64,000 nucleotides of DNA from assembly GCA_032209605.1 (NCBI GenBank), contig JASFXZ010000026.1, forward strand, positions 5,084,001 to 5,148,000, written 5' to 3'. Source of the DNA: Mactromeris polynyma. Lineage: Eukaryota > Mollusca > Bivalvia > Venerida > Mactridae. The stretch's first letter is position 1; each line of letters starts with the position of its first letter. The notes under the pieces are model-generated. The model made no database searches and was not told where the DNA came from. It saw only the letters and a list, made by a program, of their open reading frames with translations. Shown in pieces: positions 49,401 to 60,111 of this stretch. The position numbers were made by a program, and so were the translations under genes.

Positions 49401-51885
49401 GTTCATTGATGATTTAGTGTCCATTGATGATGAGGTGTCCATTGAAGATGTAGTGTCCATTGATGTTGCGGTGTTCATTGATGATGTGGGGTTCATTTTT
49501 GATGAGGTGACATTTGATGATGTGGTGACCATGGATAATGTGGTGTTCATTAATGTTGTGGTGTTCATTGATCATACGGTGCTTATTGCTGATGTGGTGC
49601 TCATTGATAATGCGGTGACCATGGATAATGTGGTGTTCATTGATGATGTGGAGACCATTGATGATGTGGTGACCATTGATGATATGATGTTCCTGGATGA
49701 TGAGGTGTCCATTGATGAAGTGGTGTTCATTGATGATGTGGTGTTCATGGATGATGTGGTGTTCATAGATGATGTGGTGTTCATGGATTATGTGCTGTTC
49801 AAGGATGATTTGGTGTTCATGGATGATGTGGTGTTCATGGATGATGTGGTGTTCATGGATGATGTGGTGTTCATGGATGATGTGGTGTCCATTAATGACT
49901 TGGTGTTCATTTATGATGTGGTGTTCATGGATGATGTGGTGTTCATGGATGATGTGGTGTTCATGGATGATGTGGTGTTCATGGATGATGTGGTGTCCAT
50001 GGATGAGGTGGTGTTCATTGATGATGAGGTGACCACTGATGATGTGGTGTCCATTGAAGATGTGGTGTTCATTGAGTATGAGGTGTTCATGGATGTTGTG
50101 GTGTTCATTGATAATGTGGTGTTCATTGATGATGTGGTGTTCATTGATGATGTTGTGTTCATTGATGATGTGGTGTTCATTAATGACTTGGTGTTCATTT
50201 ATGATGTGGTGTTCATGGATGATGTGGTGTCCATGGATGATGTGGTGTTCATTGATGATGTGGTGTTCATTAATGACTTGGTGTTCATTTATGATGTGGT
50301 GTTCATGGATGATGTGGTGTCCATGGATGATGTGGTGTTCATAGATGATGTGGTGTTCAAGGATGATTTGGTGTTCATGGATGATGTTGTGTTCATTGAT
50401 GATATGGTGTTCATTGATGATGTGGTGTTCATTGATGATGAGGTGTCCATTGATAATGTGGTGTCCATTGATGATGAGGTGTCCATTGATGATGTGGTGT
50501 TCATGGATGATGTGGTGTTCATGGATGATGTGGTGTTCATGGATGATGTGGTGTTCATGGATGATGTGGTGTTCATGGATGATGTGGTGTCCATGGATGA
50601 GGTGGTGTTCATTGATGATGAGGTGACCACTGATGATGTGGTGTCCATTGAAGATGTGGTGTTCATTGAGTATGAGGTGTTCATGGATGTTGTGGTGTTC
50701 ATTGATAATGTGGTGTTCATGGATTATGTGCTGTTCAAGGATGATGTGGTGTTCATTGATGATGTGGTGTTCATTAATGACTTGGTGTTCATTTATGATG
50801 TGGTGTTCATGGATGATGTGGTGTCCATGGATGATGTGGTGTTCATTGATGATGTGGTGTTCATTGATGATGTGGTGTTCATTGATAATGTGGTGTTCAT
50901 TTATGATGTGGTGTTCATGGATGATGTGGTGTCCATGGATGATGTGGTGTTCATAGATGATGTGGTGTTCAAGGATGATTTGGTGTTCATGGATGATGTT
51001 GTGTTCATTGATGATATGGTGTTCATTGATGATGTGGTGTTCATTGATGATGAGGTGTCCATTGATAATGTGGTGTCCATTGATGATGAGGTGTCCATTT
51101 ATGATGATGTGACCATTGATGATGTGGTGTTCATGGATTATGTGGTGTTCATGGATGATATGGCGTTCATGGATGATGTGGTGTTTATTGTTGATGTTGT
51201 GTTCAAGGATGATGTGGTGTTCATTGATGATGTGGTGTTCATGGATGATGTGGTGTTCATTGATGATGTGGTGTTCATTGATGATGTGGTGTTCATTGAT
51301 GATGTGGTGTTCATTGATGATGTGGTGTTCATTGATAATGTGGTGTTCATTGATGATGTGGTGTTCATTGATGATGTGGTGTTCATTGATGATGTGGTGT
51401 TCATTGATGATATGGTGTTCATTGATAATGTGGTGTTCATTGATTATGTGGTGTTCATTGATTATGTGGTGTTCATTGATTATGTGGTGTTCATTGATGA
51501 TGTGGTGTTCATTGATGATATGGTGTTCAAGGATGATGTGATATGCATTGATGATGTGGTGTTCATTGATGATATGGTGTTCATTGATGATGTGGTGTTC
51601 ATTGATGATGTGGTGTTCATTGATGATGTGGTGTTCATTGATGATGTGGTGTTCATTGATGATATGGTGTTCATTGATGATGTGGTGTTCATTGATAATG
51701 TGGTGTTCATTGATGATGTGGTGTTCATTGATTATGTGGTGTTCATTGATGATGTGGTGTTCATTGATGATGTGGTGACCATGGATGATGTGATATGCAT
51801 TGATGATTTGGTGTCCATTGATGATGTGGTGACCATGGATATTGTGGTGTTTATTGATGATGTGGTGACCATTGATCATAAGTTT
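46441..51885 (+). repeat. Minisatellite of an 18-bp unit, about 300 copies, continuously open
   Basis: The unit ttcattgatgatgtggtg varies mainly at four sites (gat-gat/aat, att/atg, ttc/tcc, gtg/gag) and repeats for 5.4 kb with no change of phase. The plus frame from 46444 (GTG; first ATG 46453) is open for 1859 codons to a stop at 52021-52023 and would give an acidic repeat of type FIDDVV/FIDNVV. One other plus-strand and two minus-strand frames are also open for long stretches. The block around 49991 recurs 594 bp later (33 units), which shows higher-order duplication. The segment 47600-48150 is almost pure 'attgataatgtggtgttc'. No signal peptide, exon structure or protein homology is visible, so I call it a tandem repeat and not a gene. 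Confidence 0.95.
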
Positions 51886-51954
51886 TGCAAAATAACATTT
51901 TCTTACCTAAGTTTACATGGATCGGTCGTTAAAATTCACGTACCAGATCGCTGT

Positions 51955-52212
51955 CTTAGTAACAGCACTGTTACAACCCGTTTTGCAATAAAAACGCATT
52001 TTGCAATAAAAATGAATATGTAGTACCTTAAATAGTTGTTTATATGTATGATAATACAAAAAATATATGTGCGACTCATATAACTCATATACTATAAAAA
52101 TTAGTCGAGATTCATTTTCAATGCATTTTGCAATAATTATTTCACACCCGTCAACGCGTTTTGCAATATAATTTTAAAATCGCTAAAAACGCAAGTATAA
52201 TACCTTAAACAG

Positions 52213-52251
<39 letters not shown>

Positions 52252-52375
52252 ATTTCGTACAGAATATATACGTGTGAGACTTATTACTCATATTACATAA
52301 CATTTAGAAAATGTTCATCCGTAAACGCGATATGCAATAAAATTTTAAATTGCAAAAAAACTCATAATAATTGTA
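51955..52375. repeat. Satellite B, locus 2
   Basis: Several units of the 146-bp satellite seen at 41036-42015 ('cgttttgcaataaaa', 'attcattttcaatgcatttt', 'tcgtacagaatatatacgtg', 'gtgagacttatta'). It begins almost directly at the end of the 18-bp array and contains a (TA)n tract. Confidence 0.85.
52208..52246. repeat. (TA)n microsatellite
   Basis: A pure TA tract of about 19 dinucleotides ends in 'tgtgtgtg'. It lies in satellite B at the position where other units have 'gtatatatgta', so it looks like an expansion of that site. Confidence 0.95.
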
Positions 52376-52389
52376 TATATGTATGTACG

Positions 52390-53600
52390 TTTATTTTCAA
52401 TATATCTGTAGGCCGGAGGCCCATGAGATTGGCACATATCAATACACAACATAGTGGCAAAATGTGAAAACAGCAATATCAATACAATGTTATACATATC
52501 ATACAGCAGGCAATACTTCTCAAATTAAATAAATAGAATATGATTGAAGCTTCGTTCTAGTTTTGTATATTTAGTTTGTAAATATACGGAGAAGCCAATA
52601 CTCTAAAACTAGGGTAGGACGGTTGGATGGGGCTAGTTTAAACGGAGAAGGTGGGGTTAATGATTTAATATATAATTGTTTTAAGGGCTATATACCTTAA
52701 CAGGTGATTAATAATAGTTTTACTTGTATTCTAAACGCAATGAAATGAAATGTTCGACCATCGTAAGCAAAACAAAATGTCTGAAGTAAACAAAAAACAT
52801 CTTCATATCCCAGGCAATTATATGTATAAAGAAATACGATACCATCTGTGATGCCATCTGTGGCGGGAAATTAAATATTTGGAAATTGTAAGATAAAAAC
52901 AATATATTAAGGGAACAGATCCTATCTCAGTTTACATATAGTTATATACATAACAGTGCAATATTAATGTGTTTCATGAAAAATGACAGGTTTCGTTATA
53001 GAAATACAAACATATGCAAGAGAAGTTGACATTTGAATGTTAATACAACAGTATTTCAAAATGAAGATATGAGAACATTGAACATTGACAACAAATGGTA
53101 TAAGAAGACAAAATAATTATTTTGATAACAAGTGATTACATGTATAAGTACAGTGTTCCATGAAAGATAGATTTAATAATAAAATTCTTACGCATTTATA
53201 AACATATAAATTGAGAATAATCAAACATAGTCGACTACATTTCATTTTGTTTGATTTTAAATGCTTTGAATATGAAAACGCTTAGGTTTTGAATAACATT
53301 TGCATTTCTGTTTTCAAAAAGTAATTTCAGTTTAAGCACATTAGGTCTTATCCAATAAAATCTACTTATATATATTTCACGTAGTTCGTTGTATTTTAAA
53401 CATTCGAGAATGAAATGATATTCATTTTCAACTTTATGACAAGAATTACATAATCTGTCTTGAACTTCAATTCTTGGTATTTGCCATCTGCCTGTTTCTA
53501 TGAAAAGATTATGAGAAGAGACGATTAAACGTGTCATAGCTATTCTAAATTTTGGGATATTTAAACATTTAAGGAAATACTGAAAGTCAAAACTATATAT
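52390..53600 (-). pseudogene. LINE 3' end: ORF2 C-terminus with CCHC motif, plus 3' UTR
   Basis: The minus strand is open from about 53590 through VSSHNLFIETGRW and then RLCNSCHKVENEYHFILEC (C-x2-C-x7-H-x4-C) to a stop at 53235. This is the C-terminal zinc-knuckle region found in LINE ORF2 proteins. It is followed by about 840 bp of AT-rich 3' UTR ending at 'cctccggcctacag' and 'ttgaaaataaa' near 52390. This terminal stretch is intact in frame over about 115 codons, but the reverse transcriptase is missing, so it is a 5'-truncated copy. The ATG at 53535-53537 is internal methionine, not a gene start. Confidence 0.8.
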
Positions 53601-54105
53601 GAAACATGTAACATAACTGATATAATCGCTAATAAAAGGATTTTACTAAATAATATGGAGAGGATTTCTGGAACTCGTCCAGGTCAGATCGAATCTGTTT
53701 CCTGTTTTTCTGATAAATCATGAATAAAACCACGTAAGCAATTATAATACTTAGCCGATTTCCGAATAAATTAAATTTCAATTTACACCGGATACATATT
53801 GCGATCACGACCACTTTCAAAGCCATACTGTGTAGATTGTATCAGCATGTACAAGTTAGTGCGAGTTATCTACAGGATACAATCATGTTTATCAGAGTGA
53901 ATTTATCAAAGCATTCAAGTGTTTACTAGTTATATGCAATGTATTACCTACCTAGAATCAGGGTTGACTGAGATGTTTGTCATATCACTTAATAGCTTTC
54001 ATGACTATGTCTTGACTATCTCTTGACAATACCTAGACAAATTTGTTTCTATATAGTCAAAATTTAAAATCAATTGTAAATGTCAAATAGAGGTTAAAAT
54101 TTAAA
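53601..54105. other. Spacer between two oppositely oriented LINE ends
   Basis: A minus-strand ORF with a true ATG (53629-53826, 65 codons, hydrophobic stretch in the middle) lies here, but it resembles nothing I know and is probably chance. Confidence 0.35.
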
Positions 54106-54109
54106 TCGT

Positions 54110-54575
54110 ATGCTCGACTTCATCATTCACTTTTTATCTATATTATGTAGATTAGGATTTTATAAAGCTTGGATAGCACAAGGTGTTTTAAGTATACTTA
54201 AACAAATAGTTAACGATATATTTGGTCAGGATTGGACTGCGAGAGTGAATGATTCAACTAGAGCTAGCTTTTATAAAACAGTTTGTAGTTTTCAATTTCA
54301 ACCATATTTAAAGCTTCTAAATATCAAATTATATAGAAGTGCATTTGCCAAACTAAGAGTATCCTCTCACAGATTAAACATCGAAACTGGCCGTTGGAGT
54401 AGAACACCTTAGACACTGTCCTGTATGTAACAAGTTATAAGATGAATTTCACTTTCTTTTTGAATGAACACTATACGAGTCTAGCAGACGTATTTACATG
54501 AAACCTTACTATCGTGTGAAGCCAAATATGTTTAAAACCATTGAACTTTAACATCTAACAATTGTCAAGAGCTTC
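54110..54575 (+). pseudogene. LINE ORF2 C-terminal fragment, broken in the zinc knuckle
   Basis: The plus frame 54110-54412 reads a segment with GQDWTARVNDSTRASFYKT and RVSSHRLNIETGRWSR, the same family as 53235-53590. After a frameshift near 54410 it continues RHCPVCNKL, a stop, DEFHFLFE, a stop, then RRIYMKPYYRVKPNMFK. The second stop (TGA) stands where the last cysteine of the C-C-H-C motif is expected, so the zinc knuckle is lost. It is truncated at both ends. Confidence 0.8.
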
Positions 54576-54654
54576 GCAATCTTGCTGCCTTTGATGTCAG
54601 GAACAAATATGCTTCAATAAATTAATGTAGTAAAATATGTTAATAGTGATTCTG

Positions 54655-57600
54655 CTGAAAAAAAAGGCAAATAAAGGGAAAAAATGCACAGAAATGATTT
54701 TGGCATAAATTTATTGTTTAATATCTGCCGTGTATTGAAAAAAAGTATAGGACAATCCTACGGTGCGAAATGCTTTTTTTGGGGTTAGATGTACTAAAAG
54801 ATAAAAAAAGTATGAATTTCTGGAATTAGACTATATCAAAATCAGATTTAGCTATAAAATACCAGAATAACTGTTTTTAATAGACATTATATTGTACCAT
54901 AACATACCTAAAGTAAAGACACATCATATGTTGTGAACAGTGATTTTCGGGGTAAAATGGTGAAAAAATAAACAAATTAAAATTGGAATTTCTGGAGTTT
55001 GTCAATAACTGGACGAAATTTAGCTATTAAAATTCCGAAATAACTGTATTTAACAGATATTAAACTGCTCTACAAGATACCTCAGGTGCAAAATATCATA
55101 CAAAGAGATATGTGATTATTTGAGTAAATGGTAAAAACTATAAATGAAAGTGAAAATTTCTGGAATTTCACAAATATATATTAGACCAGTGGAAAAATAG
55201 GAGGAACAATATGCACAGACAAAATTTTGATGGATTTGTGTCGTAAAAAGCACCACATTTAATAAACTAAAAGTATAAAACTATCACACGGTGCAAAATG
55301 TTATTTTTGGGGTAAAATGGTTGAAAACTTAAATAAAAATGGGAAATTTTGGAATCGGTTAATTTCCCGTTCATTTTAACTATTAAATTTTCAGAACAAG
55401 AATTTTGAACGAATATTATATTGCAAAATCAATAATATAAATTATAGAAACAGTTTATGATGTGGAATGTAATATTTATTTGTAACATAAATCCACATAA
55501 ATTGAGGTCTTGCAACCTTTTCAACAAACGTAGAAAAGCATACAATGTTCAAACTTTGCCCCGACACCCCAATATAAATGCAAACTAATGCTTGTTCCCC
55601 TGATCGTGTTCTGGCCTCATTGGACATTATGTGTGGACCCAATTCAAAGACTAATGCTGCATTGCGAAAATGCTGGTTCTTTTCAAAAACACTTCTGTGC
55701 GACCCCTATGTCAAAACCATACAATTGTAACGTAGTGTAACATCCAAGAATTGCATAATGGAAAATAATATGTTTACACACATCTTTCATCTGAGTCCAG
55801 ATGTGGTACTTTTTACCTCAAAACAATATTTCTTATTTGATATGATAGCATAATAGTATCATATGTTATATTGAAAGATAACTGTAGCTTATGTCATTTC
55901 AGTGACTTTCATTTTTTTTTTAATCCAGGAATAGGCAAAATATACCAGAAATTGCAACTTTTAGTTATTTCTTTATTTATATATTTTTCAAATAAATATT
56001 ACATCCTGCATTATAAACTGTTTCTATGATTTTGCAATACAACATTAGTTAAAAATAACTATGGTATACGGACAAAACCCCCTCCGGACAAAACCCCCTT
56101 CGCACATTTTGTACAAGTTGGACAAAATCCCCTTCATGAATTTTACATGGTGGACAAAATCCCCTTTCATGAATTTTGCAAGTAGGACAAAACACACTCT
56201 GAATTGTTTTCCACTGTGAACATAACATCACTTAAGTATATAATCTTTGTTATTGTTGCAAAATAGCTTTGATTTTGTAGGACAACAGTATGAAATTGTT
56301 AAAATTTTGAAATGTTTGTCTTCAACTAATTATTTAATCAAAGTCATATAAAATTGGTTTGTTTGTATACAACAGTATAACATTAAATGTTTTGTTCATT
56401 GTATAATAATTATGTACAATTAATTAAATTGCACAATTACATGACCATTAATTGCCCAACACTTTTTTGTTTTTTTACACATGAACTTTTATTTTTTTCG
56501 GGTATTTGAATTCCATAATTACCCGTTTACTTTAATGTATAATTAATAACTATAATCATTTGACTGTTAATTTCCAATTACTTTGATGTTTTACACTTTC
56601 ATTTTTAAATTGATTAAGACATCATTTACTCATATTGCTGGTGAAGACTAATGTGTTTACAGTCTTTCGGACGGGACTTTCTTGTGTATAACATATTATT
56701 TATTTATGATATACTTGTAAGGGTGTTTTGTCCTGGTAAAATTCACGAAGGGCATTTTGTCCACCTTGTAAAATTCATGAAGGGGATTATGTCCACCTTG
56801 TAAAATTCATGAAGGGGATTATGTCCACCTTGTACAAATTGAGCGAAGGGGATTTTGTCCGGAGGGGGTTTTGTCCTACACTCCAATGGGATATTAACAG
56901 ATTCCAGAAATTCCCATTTTTTGTTATTTTTTTAAAGTTTTATCTCAAAAATCACATTTCACGCGATACAATGTTTCTATACTTTAGGTATTTTGTACTG
57001 TAATATAATATCTATTAAATACAGTATTTCTGGTAGTTTTCTTGCAAAATTTGACTTAGTTATTGGCAAATTCCAGAAATTCACATTTTTTTGGTTATTT
57101 TTTTTATTGTTAGTTTTATTGCAAAAGTTGACACAGTTATTGGCAAATTCCAAAAAAAAACATGTTTTTGGTTATTTTTTTAAAGGTTTTACCCCAAAAA
57201 TCACATTTCACTCGTTACTATGTTTCTATACTTTAGGTATTATGTTCTGTAATATAATATCTATTAAATCTAGTAATGTTGGTAGTTTTTATTGCAAAAT
57301 TTGACATAGTTATTGACATATTCCAAAAATTCCCATGTTTTTGGTTATTATTTTAAAGGTTTTACCCCAAAAATCACATTTCACACGGTACAATGTTTCT
57401 ATACTGTAAGTGTTATGTACTGTAATAAAATATATATTAAATAAAGTAATTCTGGTAGTTTCATTGGAAAATTTGACATAGTTACATGCAAATCCCAGAA
57501 ATTCCATTTTTTTTGTTATTGTAAATATTACCCCAAAAATCACATTTCACACGGTACAATGTTTCTTTACTTTAGGTATTTTGTACTGTAATAAAATATA

Positions 57601-57985
57601 TATTAAATAAAGTAATTTTGGTAGTTTCATTGGAAAATTTGACATAGTTATTGGCAAATCCCAGAAATCCCCATTTTTTGTTATTTTTTTAAAAATATTA
57701 CCCCAAAAATCACATTTCACACACGGTACAATGTTTCTTTACTTTAGGTGTTTTGTACTGTATGCAATATCTATTAAATACAGTAAATCTGGTAGTTTTA
57801 TTGCAACATTTGACATAGTTATTGGCAAATTCCAGAAATTCCCGTTCATATTAAAATTATCAACCATTTTACCCCAAACATCACATTTTGCACCGTGCGA
57901 TTGTCCTATATGTTTAGTATATTTAATGTGATGCCTTATATGACACAAATTCACTAAAATTATTTCTGTGCATTTTTTCCCCAAT
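54655..57985. mobile_element. Foldback-like element with arms built of ~170-bp repeats
   Basis: The left arm (54655-55483) and right arm (about 55990-56040 and 56885-57985) are inverted copies. The outer ends share 'aaaatgcacagaaat' and 'tataggacaatc', inverted. The inner ends share a nearly perfect 39-bp inverted pair (55445-55483 and 55990-56028, starting 'atagaaacagtttat'). Within the right arm 'ccccaaaaatcacatttcac' recurs at about 57194, 57365, 57532 and 57704, a step of 167-172 bp; the left arm holds the same unit inverted ('ggggtaaaatgg'). The core between the inner ends is about 500 bp with no ORF. I infer a non-autonomous DNA element with tandemly repeated terminal arms. No target duplication is established. 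Confidence 0.72.
56065..56875. mobile_element. Nested non-autonomous DNA element with GGACAAAA ends
   Basis: The left end reads GGACAAAACCCCCTCCGGAC and the right end is its inverse ('gtccggagggggttttgtcc'). Inside each end two to four subterminal repeats of the type 'ggacaaaatccccttcatga' face each other. TAC flanks both sides, possibly a 3-bp target duplication. The 800-bp interior is AT-rich without an ORF. It interrupts the right arm of the foldback element, so it is the younger insertion. A solo end of the same family is at 32637-32748. Confidence 0.75.
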
Positions 57986-58235
57986 TTTTTTTTCACTGAC
58001 CTATAGTCAAGGAACGTTGTGGTAATTGTTTTTTTTTAGTTGTTGAATATTTTTAGTTGCGAATTTTATATAATATCGCGTATAAGATCATTTGAATTTT
58101 CACTATTGTTGCTATCTTTACTATGGTGCATTATAACCCTGCGGATGTCCTTGTATTTTGTTTCGATAAGGAATCAGCGTTAGGGTTGATTTTTAAATAT
58201 GGTACTCCAATATTTATCATATATAATATTGAGAA
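57986..58235. repeat. Diverged third copy of the 160-bp direct repeat
   Basis: The 3' part (58137-58235) has 'gatgtccttgtattttg' and 'aaggaatcagcgttaggg', which resemble the following unit ('gtcgtccttatatattg', 'aaggatacagcgttagag'). The first 150 bp is AT-rich with no feature. Confidence 0.45.
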
Positions 58236-58394
58236 CAAATTCAATATTATTGTATTATGCAATTGTAAATAGTTACTTAGCTGTCGTCCTTATATATTGT
58301 TCCTATAAGGATACAGCGTTAGAGTTAATGCATAAACTGTGACTAATAAATAGTATATGTTATAAATAATATAGAACTTGCATTTTAGCATATA
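58236..58394. repeat. 160-bp direct repeat, copy 1
   Basis: It is almost identical to 59467-59627: 'caaattcaatattattgtat', 'tagttacttagctgtcgtcc' and 'actgtgactaataaatag' are all shared. It ends where the MITE at 58395 begins. Confidence 0.9.
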
Positions 58395-58482
58395 CAGTAA
58401 AAACTCGATAATGAGACCACCAATGGGTCCGCCATAAAGTGGTCTTAATATCGAGTTGGTCTCATTATTGAGTTTAGTCATA
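58395..58482. mobile_element. Short pogo/Tigger-like MITE
   Basis: The left end is CAGTAAAAACTCGATAATGA and then 'gaccacc'. The right end, inverted, reads 'aaactcaataatgagacc'. An inner 'agtggtcttaatatcgagtt' adds another inverted copy. It is inserted after TA at the end of the 160-bp repeat. Compare the MITE at 20016-20193. Confidence 0.7.
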
Positions 58483-59466
58483 TTGTGCGTATCAGTACTG
58501 GTAATGTTATGTTTTCCATGATATTTGTGTTATTTTAAATACTTCCGTGTCTTATAAATGTGTGGGATTATAAATAAAAGTTCAATAATGGAACAAAACA
58601 GGTTAATAACACAATATAATTTTCAATTTGGATAAATACTCGATAAACAATGCAATATGGAAAAACAAATCTCATAGCCTTCCACCAATTCCACCATCCT
58701 CTTGAGAATTGATTGAACCTGAAAATTAAAGCATATAAAGCATATAAAATATTATGGGTACATGTTTATATAAAAAAGAACACTAGAAGTGTGTAATGAT
58801 AATAATAACAGGTATCTAAATTATTTAAATTTTTATTATTCAGAATTATCATAAATATTTTATTTCAATAGCATCTCTTTGTCCAGACGTAGGAAGCCAG
58901 GTCCGACATAATTAAATGATGACTATTAATCGCTTCCTTTGATGACAAATCACCATTTGTATAAACTGTTGATTGTTTGTAATTGCTATATAGACAAATG
59001 TCTGGCTTATACCATACTTCAGATAGTTTCGAACAAACGCCCCTTTTAGCACTTTTTTCGGCAAAGCCTTCAGCGTCTCATATTAGGACAGATGTTGCTC
59101 AACATTTCATTGGCTACAATTCTTGATAACATTTTGTAACAGAGAATTTCATTGGTCTAGTACCTTTTTGGCGCTTAGGTAAAACTTGTGTCTTTCCTCG
59201 GTAAAGTCATTCTCTATATTGACTTTACATGTGTTAGGTTGCGTTAATTACAATAAACGAGGAAAGGACACATCTCCTTGACGTATTTGTAGAGGTAAAA
59301 AAAATTATGTTATTTTTTTGCATAATTTTGATTTTTCTCTTAGCTTAAAACAGATGCACTTTTTGGTAATTTATTCTTTAGGTTAAAATCAGTAGTTTCG
59401 ATAGATTTTTGTACTTTGGGTAACATGCTGAAAAACGAACCTGGAACTTTTTGAACGCAAAAGAAC
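58483..59466. other. Sequence between the two direct repeats
   Basis: I see no ORF or RNA gene. It is flanked by near-identical 160-bp repeats, like the interior of an element with terminal repeats, but no coding or priming motif was recognised. Confidence 0.35.
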
Positions 59467-59627
59467 AAATTCAATATTATTGTATTATGCCATTGTAAAT
59501 AGTTACTTAGCTGTCGTCCTTATATAGTGTTCCTATAAGGATACAGCGTTAGAGTTTATGCATAAACTGTGACTAATAAATAGTATATGTTATAAATTAT
59601 ATAGAACTTGCATTTTAACATATACAT
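59467..59627. repeat. 160-bp direct repeat, copy 2
   Basis: This is the partner of 58236-58394, with about six differences. It continues a few bases beyond the MITE insertion point of copy 1 ('aacatatacatgtac'). Confidence 0.9.
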
Positions 59628-59639
59628 GTACTAAACAAG

Positions 59640-60109
59640 CAATGTCACTGTTACACAGAAGATCTTCTATAACAGACAATCTATACTTAACACCTTCAGT
59701 ATAAAATGGTGATCCACCAGGTGAAAATACAATGATACATGCAAAATATCTTTATCCATATCAAATAGTTCTTTCTTAATTTTGAGAATAACACCGTACT
59801 CAAACGTATCAAAAAATATTTCGAAGTAAGTTTGAAAACAATTGCGTATTAGAACAATAACGCCACCTAAATTTCGACCTCCTCTAGTTGGTGGTTTAGC
59901 TTTGCATATAACATATTTTGTAATGTATCATAACGTTAGATAAATGTACATGTTCAATTAGCCAAGTTTCTTTGCAAACCAATTATATCAAATTTGGAAA
60001 TATATTGTATAAAGTCAGTGTTGTCAATTTTGTCATTTACACCACTTATATTCCATGAAAGAATTTTTAAACTGTTAATATGTGTAGGTCCTTGGCCACA
60101 CCCCTAATC
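59640..60109 (-). pseudogene. LINE ORF2 start: apurinic endonuclease domain, truncated
   Basis: The minus strand reads LKILSWNISGVNDKI and then FIQYISKFDIIGLQ (near 60060-59980). This is the N-terminal signature of APE-type endonuclease domains in LINE ORF2 ('SWN' then 'LQE' motifs). Frameshifts follow. RGGRNLGGVIVLIRN and EYGVILKIKKELFDMDKDIL continue the domain to about 59700. The element stops at about 59635, so RT is absent. It is the continuation of the ORF1 region at 61.7-62.6 kb across the Tc1 insertion. Confidence 0.78.
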
Positions 60110-60111
60110 TA

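Noticed and set aside
46420..51879. Minus-strand His-rich (HHIINE) ORFs
   Set aside because: They are by-products of the same repeat on the other strand, with a stop near 49413 and no start or homology.
46444..52023. 1859-codon plus-strand ORF as a real protein gene
   Set aside because: The frame is open because the 18-bp unit cannot easily mutate to a stop. The first codon is GTG, there is no signal or domain, and unit differences are mostly amino-acid changing. Kept as a finding, not as a CDS.
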